A stretch of 64,000 bases of DNA from Gigantopelta aegis (Eukaryota; Mollusca; Gastropoda; Neomphalida; Peltospiridae): contig NC_054703.1 in the NCBI RefSeq assembly GCF_016097555.1, positions 16,997,969 to 17,061,968 of the forward strand, written 5' to 3'. The notes below the pieces were generated by a model, which saw only the letters and a program-made list of their open reading frames with translations, had not been told where the DNA came from and did not search any database. Below, piece by piece: positions 20,402 through 32,314 of the stretch (positions within the stretch are counted from its first letter, which is position 1; each line of letters opens with the position of its first letter). Both the position numbers and the translations under genes were made by a program.

Positions 20402-23400
20402 GGCTAATTAATTTATCTTGGTTGAGGTACATGTAGGTATACATGTAACTTTACATTGTGTTACCCATGGTTAACCCTAATTAATTTATCTTGGTTGAGG
20501 TACATGTAGGTATACATGTAACTTTACATTGTGTTACCCATGGTTAACCCTAATTAATTTATCTTGGTTGAGGTACATGTAGGTATACATGTAACTTTAC
20601 ATTGTGTTACCCATGGTTAACCCTAATTAATTTATCTTGGTTGAGGTACATGTAGGTATACATGTAACTTTAGATTGTGTTACCCATGGTTAACCCTAAT
20701 TAATTTATCTTGGTTGAGGTACATGTAGGTATACATGTAACTTTACATTGTGTTACCCATGGTTAACCCTAATTAATTTATCTTGGTTGAGGTACATGTA
20801 GGTATACATGTAACTTTACATTGTGTTACCCATGGTTAACCCTAATTAATTTATCTTGGTTGAGGTACATGTAGGTATACATGTAACTTTACATTGTGTT
20901 ACCCATGGTTAACCCTAATTAATTTATCTTGGTTGAGGTACATGTAGGTATACATGTAACTTTACATTGTGTTACCCATGGTTAACCCTAATTAATTTAT
21001 CTTGGTTGAGGTACATGTAGGTATACATGTAACTTTACATTGTGTTACCCATGGTTAACCCTAATTAATTTATCTTGGTTGAGGTACATGTAGGTATACA
21101 TGTAACTTTACATTGTGTTACCCATGGTTAACCCTAATTAATTTATCTTGGTTGAGGTACATGTAGGTATACATGTAACTTTAGATTGTGTTACCCATGG
21201 TTAACCCTAATTAATTTATCTTGGTTGAGGTACATGTAGGTATACATGTAACTTTACATTGTGTTACCCATGGTTAACCCTAATTAATTTATCTTGGTTG
21301 AGGTACATGTAGGTATACATGTAACTTTACATTGTGTTACCCATGGTTAACCCTAATTAATTTATCTTGGTTGAGGTACATGTAGGTATACATGTAACTT
21401 TACATTGTGTTACCCATGGTTAACCCTAATTAATTTATCTTGGTTGAGGTACATGTAGGTATACATGTAACTTTACATTGTGTTACCCATGGTTAACCCT
21501 AATTAATTTATCTTGGTTGAGGTACATGTAGGTATACATGTAACTTTACATTGTGTTACCCATGGTTAACCCTAATTAATTTATCTTGGTTGAGGTACAT
21601 GTAGGTATACATGTAACTTTAGATTGTGTTACCCATGGTTAACCCTAATTAATTTATCTTGGTTGAGGTACATGTAGGTATACATGTAACTTTACATTGT
21701 GTTACCCATGGTTAACCCTAATTAATTTATCTTGGTTGAGGTACATGTAGGTATACATGTAACTTTACATTGTGTTACCCATGGTTAACCCTAATTAATT
21801 TATCTTGGTTGAGGTACATGTAGGTATACATGTAACTTTACATTGTGTTACCCATGGTTAACCCTAATTAATTTATCTTGGTTGAGGTACATGTAGGTAT
21901 ACATGTAACTTTACATTGTGTTACCCATGGTTAACCCTAATTAATTTATCTTGGTTGAGGTACATGTAGGTATACATGTAACTTTACATTGTGTTACCCA
22001 TGGTTAACCCTAATTAATTTATCTTGGTTGAGGTACATGTAGGTATACATGTAACTTTACATTGTGTTACCCATGGTTAACCCTAATTAATTTATCTTGG
22101 TTGAGGTACATGTAGGTATACATGTAACTTTAGATTGTGTTACCCATGGTTAACCCTAATTAATTTATCTTGGTTGAGGTACATGTAGGTATACATGTAA
22201 CTTTAGATTGTGTTACCCATGGTTAACCCTAATTGATTTATCTTGGTTGAGGTACATGTAGGTATACATGTAACTTTAGATTGTGTTACCCATGGTTAAC
22301 CCTAATTGATTTATCTTGGTTGAGGTACATGTAGGTATACATGTAACTTTAGATTGTGTTACCCATGGTTAACCCTAATTGATTTATCTTGGTTGAGGTA
22401 CATGTAGGTATACATGTAACTTTAGATTGTGTTACCCATGGTTAACCCTAATTGATTTATCTTGGTTGAGGTACATGTAGGTATACATGTAACTTTACAT
22501 TGTGTTACCCATGGTTAACCCTAATTGATTTATCTTGGTTGAGGTACATGTAGGTATACATGTAACTTTACATTGTGTTACCCATGGTTAACCCTAATTG
22601 ATTTATCTTGGTTGAGGTACATGTAGGTATACATGTAACTTTACATTGTGTTACCCATGGTTAACCCTAATTGATTTATCTTGGTTGAGGTACATGTAGG
22701 TATACATGTAACTTTACATTGTGTTACCCATGGTTAACCCTAATTGATTTATCTTGGTTGAGGTACATGTAGGTATACATGTAACTTTACATTGTGTTAC
22801 CCATGGTTAACCCTAATTGATTTATCTTGGTTGAGGTACATGTAGGTATACATGTAACTTTACATTGTGTTACCCATGGTTAACCCTAATTAATTTATCT
22901 TGGTTGAGGTACATGTAGGTATACATGTAACTTTACATTGTGTTACCCATGGTTAACCCTAATTAATTTATCTTGGTTGAGGTACATGTAGGTATACATG
23001 TAACTTTAGATTGTGTTACCCATGGTTAACCCTAATTAATTTATCTTGGTTGAGGTACATGTAGGTATACATGTAACTTTAGATTGTGTTACCCATGGTT
23101 AACCCTAATTAATTTATCTTGGTTGAGGTACATGTAGGTATACATGTAACTTTAGATTGTGTTACCCATGGTTAACCCTAATTAATTTATCTTGGTTGAG
23201 GTACATGTAGGTATACATGTAACTTTAGATTGTGTTACCCATGGTTAACCCTAATTAATTTATCTTGGTTGAGGTACATGTAGGTATACATGTAACTTTA
23301 GATTGTGTTACCCATGGTTAACCCTAATTAATTTATCTTGGTTGAGGTACATGTAGGTATACATGTAACTTTAGATTGTGTTACCCATGGTTAACCCTAA

Positions 23401-24712
23401 TTAATTTATCTTGGTTGAGGTACATGTAGGTATACATGTAACTTTAGATTGTGTTACCCATGGTTAACCCTAATTAATTTATCTTGGTTGAGGTACATGT
23501 AGGTATACATGTAACTTTAGATTGTGTTACCCATGGTTAACCCTAATTAATTTATCTTGGTTGAGGTACATGTAGGTATACATGTAACTTTAGATTGTGT
23601 TACCCATGGTTAACCCTAATTAATTTATCTTGGTTGAGGTACATGTAGGTATACATGTAACTTTACATTGTGTTACCCATGGTTAACCCTAATTAATTTA
23701 TCTTGGTTGAGGTACATGTAGGTATACATGTAACTTTAGATTGTGTTACCCATGGTTAACCCTAATTAATTTATCTTGGTTGAGGTACATGTAGGTATAC
23801 ATGTAACTTTACATTGTGTTACCCATGGTTAACCCTAATTAATTTATCTTGGTTGAGGTACATGTAGGTATACATGTAACTTTACATTGTGTTACCCATG
23901 GTTAACCCTAATTAATTTATCTTGGTTGAGGTACATGTAGGTATACATGTAACTTTAGATTGTGTTACCCATGGTTAACCCTAATTAATTTATCTTGGTT
24001 GAGGTACATGTAGGTATACATGTAACTTTACATTGTGTTACCCATGGTTAACCCTAATTAATTTATCTTGGTTGAGTTACATGTAGGTATACATGTAACT
24101 TTACATTGTGTTACCCATGGTTAACCCTAATTAATTTATCTTGGTTGAGGTACATGTAGGTATACATGTAACTTTACATTGTGTTACCCATGGTTAACCC
24201 TAATTAATTTATCTTGGTTGAGTTACATGTAGGTATACATGTAACTTTACATTGTGTTACCCATGGTTAACCCTAATTAATTTATCTTGGTTGAGTTACA
24301 TGTAGGTATACATGTAACTTTAGATTGTGTTACCCATGGTTAACCCTAATTAATTTATCTTGGTTGAGTTACATGTAGGTATACATGTAACTTTACATTG
24401 TGTTACCCATGGTTAACCCTAATTAATTTATCTTGGTTGAGGTACATGTAGGTATACATGTAACTTTACATTGTGTTACCCATGGTTAACCCTAATTAAT
24501 TTATCTTGGTTGAGTTACATGTAGGTATACATGTAACTTTAGATTGTGTTACCCATGGTTAACCCTAATTAATTTATCTTGGTTGAGGTACATGTAGGTA
24601 TACATGTAACTTTAGATTGTGTTACCCATGGTTAACCCTAATTAATTTATCTTGGTTGAGGTACATGTAGGTATACATGTAACTTTACATTGTGTTACCC
24701 ATGGTTAACCCT
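20402..24712. repeat. 73-bp satellite, ~59 copies
   Basis: A very homogeneous head-to-tail array. The monomer begins ttaaccctaattaatttatc, continues ttggttgaggtacatgtagg, tatacatgtaactttacatt and gtgttacccatgg. Diagnostic variants come in blocks: agattg for acattg, aattgatt for aattaatt (about 22230-22830) and gagttac for gaggtac (about 24070-24530). The core tacatgtaggtatacatgta is nearly palindromic. No frame longer than background. Confidence 0.97.
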
Positions 24713-25045
24713 GGGAAGGAAAGGTTTCATTTAGCAACGCATTCAACACATTTTATTTACGGTTATATGGCGTTGACATACATGTATGGTTAAGGACCAC
24801 ACATATATTGAGAAAGGAAACCCGCTGTCACCACTTCATGGGCTACTCTTTTCGATTAGCAGCAAGGGATCTTTTATATGCACCATCCCATAGACAGGAT
24901 AGCACATACCACAGCCTTTGATGTACCAGTCGTGGGGCACTGGCTGGAGCGAGCAATAGCCTAATGGGCCCACTGACGGTGATCGATCCCAAACTGACCC
25001 TGCATCAAGCGAGCACTTTACCACTAAGCTACGTCTCACCCAGGT
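24713..25045 (-). mobile_element. SINE type A, near full length
   Basis: Starts exactly where the 73-bp satellite stops (ttaaccctgggaaggaaagg). Contains tail, core and head ending accactaagctacgtctcac. It forms the right boundary of the satellite. Confidence 0.88.
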
Positions 25046-25937
25046 TAATCCTGTCAACCCTCCCGGATTCCGCGGGAGTCTCGATCAAACCTCCCACAAC
25101 CCTGTGCGGGAGAAAAATTCTTCCGGTAATTAAATGACATTTGTGTAAAAATAAACAAAATTCAATCTACTTTTGCTAAAATAACATAAGGGAAGTAGTC
25201 ATTAATTTAGTCGTTTTAAACCAGTCATTTCGTACCACTGCAAAATGTACCATCATATGGAGACATTTTGGGCATGAAATGAGAACACTGTGTCATTTAC
25301 ACAATAATACATTACAATTTACAAATGGTTTGCTTAAATATGTAGATGCAGTCAGGTTTTTTCCTGTAGTTTGTGCATGAGTGATTTATCAATCAATTAA
25401 TATGTGAAATATTTGTTAGTAGTGATTTCAAAGATACATGTATTTAACAGGCGTGTGTGCGGGAATTTTAGCAGTGCAGGATCTAGTCTGTGGCAGGCAA
25501 ATTTATAACGGCGGGTGGGCTGAGACAAATGTATTGAAAAAAAAAAAAAAATTCTTGAGCAGGGCATGTGTTCAATCCTGAAAACCCACCACGTACTGCA
25601 CACACAACTGATTTAAAGTAAAACATACATGTGTATATGCAGAAAGAAATAAGTGTTTAACGACATCTCAGCACATATTAAACTATGGTTATTAGTGACG
25701 ACATGTGTATACAGGAGGCTTATTGCTGTATTACAGCAGAATGTTTTGCCTATGTGGTGGTAGGAAAAATCCTGTGTGTTTCTTAAACAGAGTTGTCTCT
25801 TACAAGTGAGCTATTATCAGTTTTGTATAAATGTGCATCTACATGTATACATCTAGCACTCGCACGTCATGTATTCAGGCTACACTAATCCTTGGTTTGA
25901 ATCAGTTATTTTCTGATAGTTAATCAAGAGTCAAAGT
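25046..25937. other. Intergenic, fragments of elements
   Basis: Near 25060-25110 the motif ccctcccggattccgcggga looks like one end of a transposon without a visible partner. Around 25445-25560 caggcgtgtgtgcgggaatt recurs in similar form at 36394, so a dispersed repeat is present. A poly-A run lies near 25540. No gene seen. Confidence 0.4.
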
Positions 25938-26530
25938 TTGTTTTGTTTAACGACACCACTAGAGCACATTGATTTATTAATCATCAACTATTGGAGATAA
26001 AATATTTGGTATTTTGACAGTCTTAAACAGGTAACCCGCTACATTTTTCCATTAGTAGCAAGGGATGTTTTATATGCACCATTCCATAGACGGGGCCAGA
26101 CGTAGCCCAGTGGTAAAGCGCTCGCTTGATGTGCGGTCGGTTTGGGATCGATCCCTGTCGGTGGGCTCATTGAGCTATTTCTCGCTCCAGCCAGTGTACC
26201 ACAAATGGTACATCAAAGGCAGTGGTATGTGCTATCCTGTCTGTGGGATGGTGCATACAAAAGATCCCTTGCTGCTAATCGAAACGAGTAGCTCATGAAG
26301 TGGCGACAGCAGGTTTCCTCCCTCAATATCTGTGTGGTCCTTCACCATATAACCATAAATAAAATGTGTTGAATGCGTTCTTAAATAAAACATTTCCTTC
26401 CATTCCATAGACAGGATAGCACATACCACAGCCTTTGATATACCAGTCGTGCTGTGCTGGCAGGAATGAGAAATCGCCCAATGGGCCCACCGATGGGGAC
26501 TAATCCCAAACTGTTCGCACAGCAAGTGAG
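25938..26530 (-). mobile_element. SINE type C split by a nested SINE
   Basis: The reverse type C tail and core (25938-26091) continue after an inserted SINE at 26399-26530 (core and head). The duplicated cattccatagac at the two junctions marks the insertion. Confidence 0.85.
26092..26398 (+). mobile_element. SINE type A nested in SINE type C
   Basis: Full copy: head ccagacgtagcccagtggta, box B-like gggatcgatccc, core, tail, and ccttc 3' end. A 12-bp target duplication cattccatagac lies on each side (about 26080-26091 and 26399-26410). Confidence 0.9.
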
Positions 26531-26860
26531 CAAAATCAAGACAGTTACGGGGGAAAAAACGACATGGTTTGAGAGATCGAATATATCGATAAGGCAAAGC
26601 ATATTAATACTATACTGTTTTTCACAGAAAAATACCATAGAAGATGCCCAGATCAAGACGAGTATTTGCAAGGAAGAATTGATTTGAAAAGAAAAAATGT
26701 TAAACCATTTTAAATTAACTATAATTAATGTTGCTAGCTCATAGCCCAACGAGTGGAAAGTATAATGCCTGTGACATTATTGGAGGAGATAATTGTACAG
26801 TTGAAATAGACCAAGCAAAATTTGGAAAACGGAAATACAACCACAATAGATATGTTGACA

Positions 26861-27230
26861 CAGGGCTTCTAGATTATATGGTAGCCCCACTCCCATGGCT
26901 AGTGATATTCAATTTTGGGCTAGTAAATAACTACTGCAAAGCCTGACAGCTAGTGAATTTTTTTCTTTGTCAAATATTGCAGTTAAGTCTATTTTGTAAT
27001 TTTTTATATGAATACACTGCCTCCATCCCATCCCCAATGTTAGTGTTTTTTTAAAAGCTCTTTCTCCCTCTTTACTTTAAGTTAATACAATTTTACTAAA
27101 TAACAGTAATAATCAGAAATGTCACCTAAAGTAGGGCTAGTGAATTTTTAATTGTGGCTAGTAATTTTGTTAAATCACTGATCCCATGACTAGACTAGTA
27201 GTGGATTTTATAACAATTCTAGAAGTCCTG
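26861..27230. mobile_element. hAT-like MITE family cagggcttctaga, copy 1
   Basis: Ends cagggcttctagatta and taacaattctagaagtcctg are inverted. The interior carries repeated ctagtgaattttta / ggctagtaa motifs. Approximate flank duplication gttgaca/gttgatg. Other copies at 30739, 38227 and 41041. Confidence 0.7.
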
Positions 27231-28577
27231 GTTGATGGCCAATAGGTTTTTGGTGGAATATGTTGAAAACAATAAGCATCATGAGATAACAATAAAAACA
27301 ATAGCGGATGTTAAATGTACATCGGTAGAGGGTTGTAATCTTTCTACAAATTCTTCCTACTTGAATACTAAACATCATTATAAATAAAAATAATATTATT
27401 AATAATTAATTTTTTTTTAAATATTTAAAGGGGAATAACACGCGGAAATTTTATCTTTTCAAAAACACTTTCTTTTCTTCTTACATAAAATCACACTGGA
27501 ATTATTTTTTAAAAAACATCGTTCATGGAGGCCGAGATGGACTACAGCTGAACTAAAAAAATTCCTTATTTGATTTGACTTAGCATTATCACAAAATGTA
27601 AGTTATTACTATCACTTAGTATCAGTATTCCGCAGCTTACAGTAATTCTAACGGAGTTTGGTGCATTGATAGTATATTTTGACAAAGAAAGTCACAAGTG
27701 GGTACGCTTTGGTTAGGTACGTTTCTGATTGGGTACGTTTTGATATGGTCTAACAACTGTTGCTAAATCAAAATATTAAATGATAATCATGCATAACAGA
27801 AGCATCCAATTTAGTTATAAATATTTAACAACACACCGGCTGTCACTCTTCACTTTTCTTTACCAATCAAAACAAGAAAACAGAAACTGTAAACTTCTTT
27901 TTGACTCAAGAGTCACTTCCGAAACTAGCACTGAAAACCAGAGCGGACAACAGGATGGACCTAACTACACACATAGAGTAAATTTAATGCAGTTTCAAAA
28001 AGCAATCAGAAAATAGCAACGAGCAATCAGCAATCAATAATTAGCAATCATCAACGAGCAAATAGCAACGAGCAAATCGGCATTTCACTGCTCGTAGCTC
28101 GAGCGCGTTAATCTTGAACTACATGAATAATGGGAAAGATGCGGATATCGGTTAGATACTACCGATTCAGCAGGCAGATATTAGTGGATCGTAAAATAAT
28201 GTATAACATCCAAGTATTGAGAAAAAAGCATAAAATTGTAATATAACATCGAAATATTTTATTATAAATAAAATCTCAATATTTAACTGTCCGTGTTCCC
28301 ACGGCCCGTACTGGCTTTCTGTTCAAGTTTCAGCAGTTATCTTTTCTTCGAGCGGAAATGCAAGATTTATTCATTGAATTTGTTTTTAGAAGTATGCTAT
28401 TGCTAAAGAGAGATCGTAGGTTTAACTAACATTACGTGTTACTATACATGATGATTATGTGTTTGATTTACAGCTCGTCAAGCGGTTAATTTCCGAGGTA
28501 TGACTAGAACACCATTTAAAAAGTATGAGTGAATGCAAACGTACCAAAACCGAAATGTACTCGCCCAAAACAACCCA
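27231..28577. other. Intergenic, no gene seen
   Basis: AT-rich. A short irregular run of agcaatca/gagcaaat units occurs at about 28000-28080. A 78-codon frame at 27780-28016 has no recognisable domain and no splice context; I do not call it. Confidence 0.35.
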
Positions 28578-28851
28578 TTAAAGGAAACATGACACGAGAC
28601 CATATTATAGCTCATTTTAAAAGAAAAATGATATAAAAATAATATACAAATAACTTTATAAGAATAAAATACGTGTAGTTAACTTAAAATGAAGAAATTG
28701 CGCTAACCAGTATCAAAGTACGATTTATGCATATTTCTTCGTGAGCGTTCGGAAAAAAAGGGAAGTGACGTCAGAGCCGCTGTACTCTTCCATTGTTGTT
28801 AACTGTTTATATATGGAGTAAGGGGCTTACGATCTTTTCAGTCCAACAGTG

Positions 28852-29011
28852 CCGTACTGCGCGGCCTTCGGGTGTAAAAATAAACAGTTTAAACGATCGG
28901 GATTGTCTTTTTATGGTTTTCCAAAGGATTGTATCCGAAGAAAGACGCGTGTATTTTATCGCAAAAGAAAAGATTGGACACCAACACCGCATAGTACTTT
29001 GGTGTCTGCCT
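28852..29011 (+). pseudogene. Degenerate THAP zinc-finger domain
   Basis: In one frame the translation reads PYCAAFGCKNKQ, then GLSFYGFPKD, RRKTRV and RKDWTPTPHSTL, matching the THAP pattern C-x-A-x-G-C-x-N...FP.D..R...W...R.DW.P. The expected LCSxHF is replaced by LVSA and a stop, and the initiator ATG is GTG, so the domain lacks its last Cys-His ligands. THAP domains bind DNA and occur in several transposases. Alternatively the exon could splice before the stop; no clear donor was seen. Confidence 0.65.
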
Positions 29012-29015
29012 AATT

Positions 29016-29433
29016 ACAGCCCGGAGCCCGAACGTTACCCGGAGACAAAAACAGTACTCGGTTGCGAATGCCGAGGTGTACATTGTACATATTTGGCACA
29101 AAGATACACCTCAGCATGATGTATTTATATATGTTAAAACAAAAATGTTGAATTTTTTATTTATTTATTTTTTTGGAAAAAAAAAGATTTTTCATGTTAG
29201 GGCTGTTTACACTGCATACAGATTTCATTATGTACAGCCCGAACATAAAAAATGCGATATTTTCTAAAAAAAAAAAAAAAAAAAAAAATGTTTGTCCTAC
29301 ATTTATATTTTTTACATATTTAAATACATCATATCGAGGTGTATCTTTATGCTAAATATGAACAGTATACACCTCGGCATTAGCATCCGAGTTTTGGTTT
29401 TGTCTCCGGGTTACTTTCGGGCTCCGGGCTGTA
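29016..29433. repeat. Internal inverted repeat (fold-back) within the THAP element
   Basis: The left arm ttacagcccggagcccgaac...gaatgccgaggtgtaca (29016-29140) returns inverted at 29310-29433 (tgtatacac...cgggctccgggctgtaa), with an inner inverted pair (gggctgtttaca / tgtacagccc). It looks like a fold-back element inserted in the larger transposon and interrupts both its open frames. Confidence 0.75.
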
Positions 29434-29593
29434 AATTGGTCGACCGGTCTGGTCTGGCACCATCAGTTTCTCCACCCTCCGACTCGCTATCCGTTTTTTC
29501 TTCAGTATCACTGTTGTAAGTAAATGTGTGTCTTTCTTCATTTACTAACAGCTCATATTGATACGGCAAAACGTTTTGCGAACGAACACTCAT
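29411..29593 (-). CDS. Acidic short frame of the THAP element
   Basis: Sixty residues starting MSVRSQNVLPYQYE with a Glu/Asp/Ser-rich stretch (SDTEEKTDSESEGGE), ending where the internal inverted repeat begins. The leader loosely recalls N-termini of invertebrate proteins with P2X7-like C-terminal domains, but only the leader is here. Probably a truncated first exon; low confidence. Confidence 0.25.
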   Translation of the reverse strand: MSVRSQNVLPYQYELLVNEERHTFTYNSDTEEKTDSESEGGETDGARPDRSTNLQPGARK

Positions 29594-29879
29594 TGTTTTG
29601 GTAAGCTGTGCAAGTCTTAGATTCTTTATGAGTGGTACGGACTAATGCTTTTAAGTGTAAGGCTTCAGATCAAGCGACGCGTCTCTGACGTCAGGGACCT
29701 CGTGATTGCCCTGCTCATTAAAGATCGGCAATTTCCGCTAAGAGCTCGTATCTGGGGTTCTTTTATGGAGATATTTTAAGTAATTAATTTTTTATATTTT
29801 TTTTTTTTAGGTGATTCAATTTATAATTAACTGTACATGGTTGGTGCCAAATATGGTTTACGTGACATGTTTCCTTTAA

Positions 29880-30738
29880 GCTTAGCCATGATTAGGTATT
29901 TTCGTGATTTTGGGTCAGATCGTACCCTTAATTTGGTCAAAATATACTTATGTTTACAATTTTTTTTTAATTAATATAAAATTATATATTATATTCAAAA
30001 TTTAAAAATGATATATTTTGTCCCAGGTTTAGGCTAAAGCTTTTTATCTTTTTTGATATAGTATGCATTATTAGACGAATTTTATTTATAATGTTTTATT
30101 TTTTATTTATTTTTTTTGCAATTAAAAAAAAAAGTTAAACGCTTGAGCAAGGCTCTTGGACTGGTAGGCATATTCATTGATATATAATGCACATTATTGC
30201 TTGATATCAACAAGTATATTGGTATATATATTTAATTATGAAATGGTATAAATGTGACGGTTATTATATATAATGGGCATGGCCATTTTACTCCGTCACA
30301 GTAAATCTGCCCTCTGGTGAACCAGTGGTTATGTAATACTTAATGCATCACATCAGGAATTAGTCTTATTAGAACTGAAGAAACAAACGTACCTGATTTT
30401 TGCAGGATGATGAAAAAAGCATGTATCGCAATGTTCTGTAATAATATCCATCCCAGTAGGTCAGCAATAAGTATATATTATTTTCCAATACAAAATATAT
30501 CACCATTGTTAAACTGGCTACAAAACAAATAACTGTTCAATGATGAGTAATGTTTTGTCTATATGCATTAACCTACAGTGTATTTTACAACCCCACGTAT
30601 TGAAACGATAAACAGTCTGTTTAATTAGTTAATTGCATGGTATATTCCTTTAGATTCATACACTTATGATTCTTGATTGGCAGATGTATATTTGGTATGT
30701 AAACATTGGCTGCCGTCTAAACACAAAGAATACATACT
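29880..30738. other. AT-rich intergenic stretch, no gene seen
   Basis: Poly-A/T runs near 29960 and 30110. No splice-flanked frames. Confidence 0.35.
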
Positions 30739-31091
30739 CGGGGCATTTAGATTATGGTAGCCCTAATCCCGTGGATAGTGATATTCAATTTTGGGCTAAT
30801 AAATAACTACAATTGTAATGTCCGACGGCCAATGAAAAAAAAGGTTAAATGTTGCAGTTAAGTCTATTTTGTAAATATGAATATACTGACCCCACTCCAA
30901 CCCCTAATGTAGTGTTTTAAAGTTCTATCGATCTCCCTCTTTAGGTGACATATTTAATTATTACTATTATTTGGTAAAATTGTATTAACTTAAAAGTAAA
31001 GTAAGGCTAGTGAATTTTTAATCGTGGCTAGTAAATTTTAAAAATGACTGATTCCATGGCTGGTGGATATTAAAAAATTCTAGAAGCCCTG
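30739..31091. mobile_element. hAT-like MITE family cagggcttctaga, copy 2
   Basis: Same order of ctagtgatattcaattttgg, ggctagtgaatttttaat and ctagaagccctg as at 26861. The left end is mutated (cggggcatttaga). Flanks catactcg/catactgg fit an approximately 8-bp duplication. Confidence 0.7.
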
Positions 31092-31187
31092 CATACTGGT
31101 CAATTATTAACACAGGGGACAATATTTCAAACTTGGTTCACATGAGTTTTACTTAGGTAACCAATTGTTCGGTTATGTGAATATAGC

Positions 31188-32314
31188 AGAGTATGACAAA
31201 TATTTTGAAAAGTCACTAGCCACAGGGCTAGTGGGTTTGTGAAAACCACTAGCCCACCAAGATAAAGCACTAGCCCAAATTCCTGATCAATTATAACTGG
31301 ATTTTTATATAATTTTTTAACATTACATATTTATGAGTATAACAGTAAAATAAAACAAACACTTGAATCAATTTTTTGTCGTGTCGTACGTTTGGTCTTT
31401 TGTCAAGTGTGATCCATCATCATTGTCCGGTTTTCGCTTTTGCAAATAATTGAGCAAACTCATGGTTGGTATCTAAACCCACTATCAAAATAATTAAATT
31501 TAAATGAGGGTACGACAGTGTGACACATGCTAATAGATGCTTCAGTGTATTTGGTAGTGGGTTATACATTTAGGGCCTACTATTTGTGTCGCCAGGAACG
31601 GTGATGCCAATTGCTCAAATATAGGGCATTATCCCGTGTCAGACTGATATCAAAAGAATATAACGGCGTCATCTAATCCGTTGTTAATTGATGAACAAAA
31701 AAGGTATAATCTTGTATCGGCAGCTGTCACACATCCAAACCGCTACACGTAATAGGCTAAGCCGTGTCATTGCCTGTGTGGTTACCATTAAAGTAAATTG
31801 TTTTCCTGATTGCAGATAACCACATGTAAGTAAAGTGTTAAATTAGAAAACAATAGGTAAATAAAACAAACACTGAAATTCAAAGCATGACTGGGGTTTA
31901 CTTGATTGAGATTAACCTGTCGTTGCAATCTTAACCTAAAACATGTGCGAGATTAACTACCATGTGACGTGTGCAACCAATCAAAACACGCATGTCATTA
32001 GACGTTTTTCCTGTGCCAGAAACTTGAAAGGGAAAGGTAAACAATGCATGCTGTAACTGTGACGATGTAGAGATAGCATGTCATTGTTACTGCAGTTTGC
32101 AGACCTAGCTCAAGTGGATTATTATTATATACTGATTGTGTTGTTGATATTATTCGATGACAAACATCACGATCAAATTTATTAAATGAAATTTCAGCTG
32201 AGAGTAAAAAAAAAAAAAACCACGATCGAGGGGTAAGGAGATGGCGTTTCTTACTAGCCCGAACTTAAAAACCACTAGCCACGGGCGTCAGGCTAGCGGA
32301 TTTGTCGAACTCTG
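31188..32314. mobile_element. Non-autonomous DNA transposon with cagagt..gacaaat ends
   Basis: Left cagagtatgacaaatatttt and right gcggatttgtcgaactctg are inverted; both ends carry clustered cactagcc motifs inside. Flanks aatatag/aatacag suggest a 7-8-bp duplication. The 1.1-kb interior has no open frame, and part of it recurs at 7195-7515. Confidence 0.65.

Larger units (their letters stand above)
28582..29875 (+). mobile_element. Kolobok-like DNA transposon remnant with THAP domain
   Basis: Inverted ends aggaaacatgacacg and cgtgacatgtttcct are flanked by TTAA on each side (28578-28581 and 29876-29879). The interior holds a degenerate THAP domain on the + strand and an acidic 60-residue frame on the - strand, with a long internal inverted repeat between them. 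TTAA duplication plus a THAP domain is characteristic of the Kolobok superfamily; P elements also carry THAP but make 8-bp duplications. No intact DDE transposase is seen, so the copy is non-autonomous. Confidence 0.7.

Noticed and set aside
20402-24712. CRISPR-like appearance of the regular arrays
   Set aside because: Units are contiguous without unique spacers, in a eukaryotic genome; they are satellites. The same applies to the arrays at 1.9, 14.6, 39.1 and 44.5 kb.
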